Shown here: piece by piece, positions 58,854-64,000 of the stretch
Layout of the letters: each line of letters begins with the position of its first letter
Position numbering within the stretch: the stretch's first letter is position 1
Assembly (NCBI GenBank): GCA_018136815.1
Contig: CM030934.1
Coordinates: 4,537,587 to 4,601,586, forward strand
Direction of reading: 5' to 3'
DNA from: Isochrysis galbana
Taxonomy: Eukaryota > Haptophyta > Isochrysidales > Isochrysidaceae
Length of the DNA stretch: 64,000 bases
Made by a program: the position numbers and the translations under genes
Notes under the pieces: model-generated
Told to the model about the DNA's origin: nothing
Seen by the model: only the letters and a program-made list of their open reading frames with translations
Database searches by the model: none

Positions 58854-60998
58854 ATGGCGCGCCGCAAGCCGTCCCCCGCGCCCGCTGCCGGCTCGACGTA
58901 CAACCGCGCGGCGAGGCGCGCATGGCGCAAGCAGAAGAAGGCGATCGCGTCTAGCGACAACCCCGAGAATGTGCCCGAAGCTCGCGACAACCCACTCTTT
59001 GGGGACCGTAAGCGGCAGAGAGAAGAAGGCAGTGAGCCGAGCGAGAAGAAGGCCAAGCCGCAGAAGAAGAAGGCGCGGCCGGAAGTGATGAAGCAAGACC
59101 CGGCCGCGGCGCTCGCACGCCAGTCTAAGGCGGCAGCCAAGACCCGCCGCCTCGCCACCGGCGCTACCAAGAAGGCGGGTGGGCGCGATACCAAGCGCGG
59201 TAAGCTAGCAGCCGGTAGCAAGGCCGCAGGCGAAAAGGCAGGTGCTTCGACCCCCAAGAACACGCGCCGCCACGGCGACGAGGTGGATGTTGCGCTAAAG
59301 GCATGGGAGAAACTTCGCCAAGAGAGGACTCCGCCCGAGGAGCGCACGCGGCTGATCGACGAGGTGCTCGAGACGTTCGAGGGTAAGATTGTGCAAGTGC
59401 TACAAAAACATGACGCCGCTCGTGTCTTGCAGACTTGCTACCGTCTTGGAACAGAGGTACAACGAGAGGAGCTCATGCGTGGCCTGGGAACCTCGGTAGT
59501 TGCCGTCGCTCTCTCTCACTATGGCCACTTCTTCCTTCTCGCTATTCTGCGCCATGGCCCGCCAGCCCACCGGCAGATTTTGCTCTCACAGCTCACTGGC
59601 CATGTGCGTGAACTGGTGGTGCATGCTGAGGGCTCGGCTGTACTCCAGCTCGCTTACTCATCGGTTGCGACGCCAGCTCAGCGCGCAACTCTCTATCGCG
59701 AGCTGTGGGGTAAGGAGTACGCGTTGCTCGGCTCCGGCAAGGGTCACACCACGCTAGCCTCGCTTTTTGAAGCTGAGCCGACCGCAAAAGCACGAGTCAT
59801 GCGCCAACTCGAGATCCTCCTCTCCAAGGCGGCACAAAAGGGGCTGGCGATGACGACCATCGTCCAACGGGGGCTGGCCGATCTTCTCGACTTCGGCGAG
59901 GACGCCCAGCGAGTGCTGCTCGCATCAACGCTCAGTGGTGCTGCGGCACACATCATGCACGAGCGCGATGGTGCGCGCATCGCATGCGCTTGCTTGCGTT
60001 ACGGCTCCCCTAAGGATCGAAAGGGGCTGCTGAAGAGCCTCAAAGGGTACGTCGGTGCGACCGCTACACACGCAAACGGCACACTTGTCCTTTGTGCCGC
60101 GCTCGAGACCGTCGACGACACGGTGCTCCTCAAAAAGACGCTTCTATCTGAGATGATCGACCAACTGGCTTCTCTTGCCTCTCACCCACATGGCTCGCTG
60201 CCTTTGCTTGCTGTACTCGCTCCACGCGCCCCGAGATACTTTTCTCCGGAGCAGCTGCGAGTGCTGGGTGCGGATGCAGCAGCTGGCAGCTCGAAGAAGG
60301 AACCGGCCGTGCGGCGAGGCGAACTGCTAGGAACGCTTTTACCGCCCCTTCTGCGGCTGGTGGAGGCGGCGTCGGTACAGCTCGCACGCTCGCCCCACGG
60401 CGGCGGCGTGGTGTATGAGACGTTAGCCGCAGGGGTTGAGCGCGATGCTGCAGCAGCCTCTCCAGCACTGAGTGCTCTTGCCGCTGCTGCCACCGTGGAG
60501 GCAGATGGCGAGGACGATGCCGACGAGGACGCCCAGTGGGCACACCTTCCTCTCATCCTTCACCCATATGGAGGCAGGCTACTGAAGCGGCTTGTGCAGG
60601 GGGTGACCGGTTTTGCTGAGGCTCTTCTTTCTGAGCTCTTGGGCTCACTGAGCACTTGGGCAACACGGGGTGGTGGATGGACAGTTTTGGCCTTGCTCGA
60701 GCACGGAAAGACCGGTGGAGCAGTGAAGAAAGAGCTCACTGGGTCCTTAGCCAAGGCCATTGCGAAGAGCGGGGCGCCCGGGTGTCGTTCGTTGGCCGCG
60801 GCCCTTGGTGTCTTAGCTCATGGTTCTGCGAACACCTCCGTTCCCACACCTACTCCTGCTACAAAGAAGCGTACGCTTGCATCGGGTGTGAGCAAACCTG
60901 CCTCGTCGGCGAAAGCAGCAAAATCACCTTCCGTGACGCCGCCCGCAGGCGCAAAGTCGATTGGCGGCAAGAAAGCAAAGAAGCATGTCGAGGTTTGA
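58854..60998 (+). CDS. PUM3/Puf6-like nucleolar Pumilio-family protein
   Basis: A single exon of 714 residues from ATG 58854. The first 150 residues are Lys/Arg/Ala-rich with probable nuclear/nucleolar signals (RKRQREEGSEPSEKKAKPQK). Then comes a domain of helical repeats starting at about 155: ALKAWEKLRQERTPPEERTR, QVLQKHDAARVLQTCYRLGT, HYGHFFLLAILRHGPPAHRQ and HAEGSAVLQLAYSSV. This is the arrangement of human PUM3 (Puf-A) and yeast Puf6, including a later CPL-like region (ALSALAAAATVEADGEDD, HPYGGRLLKRLVQG). These proteins bind RNA non-specifically and act in large-subunit ribosome biogenesis in the nucleolus. The tail is again Lys/Ala/Pro-rich (GGKKAKKHVEV). Confidence 0.92.
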   Translation: MARRKPSPAPAAGSTYNRAARRAWRKQKKAIASSDNPENVPEARDNPLFGDRKRQREEGSEPSEKKAKPQKKKARPEVMKQDPAAALARQSKAAAKTRRLATGATKKAGGRDTKRGKLAAGSKAAGEKAGASTPKNTRRHGDEVDVALKAWEKLRQERTPPEERTRLIDEVLETFEGKIVQVLQKHDAARVLQTCYRLGTEVQREELMRGLGTSVVAVALSHYGHFFLLAILRHGPPAHRQILLSQLTGHVRELVVHAEGSAVLQLAYSSVATPAQRATLYRELWGKEYALLGSGKGHTTLASLFEAEPTAKARVMRQLEILLSKAAQKGLAMTTIVQRGLADLLDFGEDAQRVLLASTLSGAAAHIMHERDGARIACACLRYGSPKDRKGLLKSLKGYVGATATHANGTLVLCAALETVDDTVLLKKTLLSEMIDQLASLASHPHGSLPLLAVLAPRAPRYFSPEQLRVLGADAAAGSSKKEPAVRRGELLGTLLPPLLRLVEAASVQLARSPHGGGVVYETLAAGVERDAAAASPALSALAAAATVEADGEDDADEDAQWAHLPLILHPYGGRLLKRLVQGVTGFAEALLSELLGSLSTWATRGGGWTVLALLEHGKTGGAVKKELTGSLAKAIAKSGAPGCRSLAAALGVLAHGSANTSVPTPTPATKKRTLASGVSKPASSAKAAKSPSVTPPAGAKSIGGKKAKKHVEV

Positions 60999-61561
60999 GG
61001 TTGCACTTCGCTAGTCTCACTTTGAATCTAGGCTTTGGCGTTCACTGAAAGGATGACTGAAACGGCTGCTTACACGGTTGCTTACGGCTGTGCGCTTCAC
61101 GTCACCACAACGGGCGTGGAGACGAATCTGCGGTATGCGGTGCGTGTCATGTGTGCTACCCCTTGCGCGTTGTTGCTTTTATGAGTGATGAGGGATGTCT
61201 TCCCGTGTCTCAGATTTACCTATGGCGTTCATTCTTATTACTAGTAGTACATTAAAACATTATCCGGACACATTGGGCAAAAAAAACCATCCTGAAGATT
61301 CAAGTAAGTACCTTCTACTGCTAAAAAGAAAAAGCCCGTTTAAATAATATTTTCTCGCTCGCGCACGTGTCACAGGTCGGTCCAAGTGGCAGGTGGAGGA
61401 GGGGTTGGTCAGAGCGATGGGCCGGCCAGCGTGGGCCGGGGCGTGCATGCTGTGCCCAGCTCTCTAGGAGAGTCCGAGTCTTGGCAGACGACAAATGAGG
61501 TGAATCGTCGTGAATCCCCCCTGCGCCGCCATGTCGTATTCCATACGATGACAGACTTTTA
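60999..61561. other. 3' flank of the PUM3-like gene
   Basis: Presumed 3' untranslated region and intergenic DNA. CATCCTGAAGATTCAAG near 61288 resembles the terminus repeat at 11055. No gene. Confidence 0.4.
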
Positions 61562-61857
61562 ATGTCGCGGGTAAAGGGGGGGCCTTGTACACGTCCCCCT
61601 CGTACGATCCATTTTTAGGTCTTCCCGCGCGACTCCCTCTCCGTCGCCGCGCCCCAGCTCCTTTGTTCCCGTATCAACCCGTATCGGTCCGTCCCCCCTC
61701 CCTTCTCCTCTCCTCTCCCCGGCTCCCTCGCGGAAGCCCTCCCCCTCTCTCCCCTCCCGTTTCTCCCCAAGTGCTTCCTTGAGTTTCCGGCCCCCTTTTG
61801 TCTAGTTCTTTCCCGCGCGTTTCCCTTTCCCCCCCGCGCGCGTGACGTTTTCCCTCT
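61562..61857 (+). mobile_element. retroelement-like 5' region, copy B
   Basis: Nearly identical to 40598-40890: GTCGCGGGTAAAGG, GGCCTTGTACACGTCCCCCT, TTTTTAGGTCTTCCCGCGCG, CTTGAGTTTCCGG and CGCGTGACGTTTTCCCTC. In this copy the sequence after the leader differs, so the shared part stops before any ORF. High similarity suggests recent activity. Confidence 0.75.
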
Positions 61858-62032
61858 GTGTCTTGACTACGCTCTGCGCCTCCGCTGCAGCTCGTATTTC
61901 GTATTTCGAGCTCCAATGTTTGGCGAACGTCTCGGAGCGCCGCACCTCAGCTCGCGCCGCCTGCAGCAGCCCTTGCAACCTCGCAATCTGCTCTGCCTCG
62001 GCCTCGCCCAGAGGGTCGCCCCTCATGGCCAC
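61858..62032 (-). other. coiled-coil-like ORF fragment
   Basis: The minus-strand frame from 62032 begins MAMRGDPLGEAEAEQIARLQ and continues GLLQAARAEVRRSETFAKHW with heptad-like Leu/Ala spacing before running into the retroelement leader. It may be the start of a coiled-coil ORF1-type protein or a fragment of a host gene cut by the repeat. Confidence 0.3.
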
Positions 62033-62266
62033 CTCGGGGTGGGGGGCGGGGAGGGCAGGGGAGAGGGCTTGCTACCGGCCGGGCACCACGTTGAGTCTTT
62101 TGGTGAACTTCGACGTCGAAGTAAAATATATTATACTCTTGATACTATGATTACTGGGCGACGGAGCGAGGCGACGGAGCACGCATGCGGGAGGGGAATT
62201 CGTGGCAACGGGGGGGCTCACCCGACGCGAATAAAAAAACGACGAACTTATATTTCTCACGCCCTT

Positions 62267-63139
62267 TTATGAGGAGTTTCCAAACCTGTTGATGTCTTCG
62301 TCGCCGTTGATAGCACGGGTGAGTGCCTCCGTGGTTAGGAGAAATGTGAGCGGTGACAGCGGGCAGCCTTGTGGCATGCCGCTACCCACGGTGAACGGGT
62401 AACTTCTCCCGCCGTTGCTCTTTATGGTTCGTACCGGCCGGGCGTCTTCGCTCGTGAGCGCCTCCGCCAGTGTCCGGAAGTCCTTCCTCCTTCCCGAAGT
62501 TGAGGGGAAGTTTCCGTCGAGAAACGAGCCTTGGCCCGCCGAAACATAAAGATGCCAGCGGGTCGAGTAGGCCGCCTTGGACACAAAGGTGCCTGCTCCG
62601 CCTTCGAGCTTCATGCGCTCACGGTTGCCTTTTAGAAAGGTTAGCCCAACCTTTTCGATCGCAATGATGAGCGCGCTAAGATTGATTTGGGCCGCTTGCG
62701 CCAGGCCGTCTGCCTCGACGACTAGGTGCGCCGCGACGTCTTGGAGGGCGTTGTAGAGGGCTTTGCGAGAGGTGGAGCCTTTCTTGTTGATTTTCTCATC
62801 GATTGCTTCAACTTTTACGCGGACAGAGATGTCGGTTTGGATGATGCGGAGGGTGGTGTTGTCACCGTAACGCTCTTTAAATTGCTGAGCGCAGTCCTCG
62901 TTCACGGCGATATGCCATGGCCCGCGGATGGACCGGGCCCAGAAGTCCGGCTCCGGGTCGACTCCTTCGAGCTCCAAGAGGAGCTCTACGATCGCGGCGT
63001 AGACGGTGGCGTCCTGGAAAGTGTAGTCTCCCTCCTCGTGAAAGGACAGCTCATATGTTGCGTCCGACTCAGTGTTGCCTTGCTCCTCATCTGAGGGCGG
63101 CTCCTGAGTGGCAGGGGAGGTCGGGGTATGTGAGGCCAT
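62267..63139 (-). pseudogene. LINE-type ORF truncated within reverse transcriptase
   Basis: A 290-residue minus-strand frame, ATG at 63139. The first 200 residues are unrecognised, with a Pro/Ser/Glu-rich start (MASHTPTSPATQEPPSDEEQ). Near the end it reads GRSYPFTVGSGMPQGCPLSP then LTFLLTTEALTRAI, the conserved motif of non-LTR reverse transcriptases (G..QG.PLSP..F....E.L...I). The frame ends about 15 residues later, before the catalytic (F/Y)xDD motif, so the enzyme is inactive. The element is interrupted or 3' truncated. Confidence 0.75.
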
Positions 63140-63199
63140 GGGTGGGTCCGATCGATCGTGTGGCGGAGGAGTGTGATGTGCGCCCCTAGACGCACCCAA

Positions 63200-63512
63200 G
63201 CAGATTCCCTTATGTGTGGTCTAAGACTGTGAATATATTAGACAACTATCTAGATAGTAGGCTATCTACCCGCGAAATGCACTATTTACCTCTATGTAAA
63301 TAGTGGAGAGAACAGTATTTACCTCTATGTAAATAGGGCCGCAGCCCGAAAAGTATTAACAAGGTATTAATAGCTCAAAGCCTCAAACACACGATACACG
63401 CGCCGATGCGCCAAGAGCTCTAGCGCTGCGCGCGGCGACAGACACCGCCACACCTCACAACAACAACCAGAAAAGTTTCCTCATCTCTCGATCACTCGAT
63501 ATTCTTGCCCGC
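63200..63512. other. upstream of the LINE ORF, contains palindromes
   Basis: Two exact copies of the near-palindrome TATTTACCTCTATGTAAATA occur at about 63283-63302 and 63316-63335, and ATCTAGATAGTAGGCTATCT precedes them. No coding frame. Confidence 0.7.
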
Positions 63513-64000
63513 TTGGAGGGAATGGGAATGCATCAAGGTGTCATCAAATTGCAGATTGTAGATTGTGTAGCCTTGGCATCATCATGCAGGCGCCCTGCCA
63601 ACGAGATGCGCGCTACACACACACACTTGCCCGCCTCTTGCCGCCCATCCATGCTTGCGCTCGCGCCAGAATTGTTCCCGTTGCCCCCGCTTCGCCAAAA
63701 AGAGAAAGAGGGGGGGGGGGGGCAAAAGCAAAGGGAAAATACAGTAATATAGTATTACATAGAATATATATGTAGAAAAGGGCAAGTAAAGAGCGAGGGG
63801 TCCGTGGGGGGACAAGCTGTTAACTTTCTACTGGGCCTCCTCCATGGACTGAAGCCCCGCCACGTCAATAATTTTCAAACTAGTAGCCTTGTTGCCTTGT
63901 CCGACACGCATGTTTCTTTCCCAGTAAGTATGCAACTAGAGTGTACACCTAGAGCTAACTAACTACTAACTACTAACTATCTTGATAATACCCATAATAC
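63513..64000. other. window end, no gene recognised
   Basis: AT-rich DNA with a G run (63711-63722). The last 40 bases contain repeats of AACTACT and ACTATCTTGATAAT, a small palindrome similar in sequence to the hairpins described elsewhere. Confidence 0.4.

Overview
The window is nuclear DNA of a GC-rich eukaryote, most likely a unicellular alga. Several genes carry spliceosomal introns of about 80-370 bp with GT...AG ends, many with a GTGCG or GTGAG donor and a GCGCAG-like acceptor. Conserved genes sit far apart on both strands in repeat-laden DNA full of poly-G/poly-C, GA and CT tracts. A DASH cryptochrome, a P/U-type cyclin, a plant-like C3HC4 RING protein and a mitochondrial 3-ketoacyl-CoA thiolase fit a haptophyte- or stramenopile-like microalga. 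The lineage is inference; no marker gene settles it.

Layout. 0-5.4 kb: 3' end of a thiolase gene (+), a 1.6 kb repeat element bounded by an 18-bp direct repeat, then a four-exon 3-beta-HSD/sterol dehydrogenase-like gene (+). 7.5-13.7 kb: a two-exon RING gene (+), repeat DNA, a two-exon cyclin (+). 14-17.5 kb: repeats and ORF fragments. 17.6-19.6 kb: four-exon DASH cryptochrome (-). 21.6-23.3 kb: a four-exon gene ending in a SET-like domain (+). 24.3-26.6 kb: a partial gene, a 100-N assembly gap, and one arm of an inverted duplication whose other arm lies at 33.05-33.96 kb inside an intact gene (-). 28.7-30.3 kb: RBM39-like splicing factor (+). 37-40 kb: membrane-anchored GH3 beta-glucosidase (+). 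42.8-43.5 kb: small secreted or organelle-targeted beta-rich protein (-). 44.4-46.6 kb: large inverted-repeat element. 47.4-48.3 kb: TACO1/YebC (+). 49.0-49.6 kb: dead hAT transposase (-). 50.2-53.3 kb: pentameric ligand-gated ion channel-like protein with a very long C-terminal extension (+). 55-58.5 kb: retroelement-like repeats with an inserted gene fragment. 58.9-61 kb: PUM3/Puf6-like nucleolar protein (+). 62.3-63.1 kb: LINE ORF truncated inside the reverse transcriptase (-).

The conserved genes are mostly unrelated housekeeping genes (fatty-acid oxidation, sterol metabolism, cell cycle, light sensing/DNA repair, splicing, ribosome biogenesis, mitochondrial translation). There is no operon-like organisation. 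The most unusual items are the channel-like protein with its extra domain after the fourth membrane segment, and a dispersed set of short hairpins whose stems differ between copies but stay self-complementary, each just before a CATGG motif at the head of a repeat. Much of the remaining DNA consists of at least eight dispersed repeat families cross-referenced below. All exon boundaries are manual and inferred from reading frame and protein-family fit.
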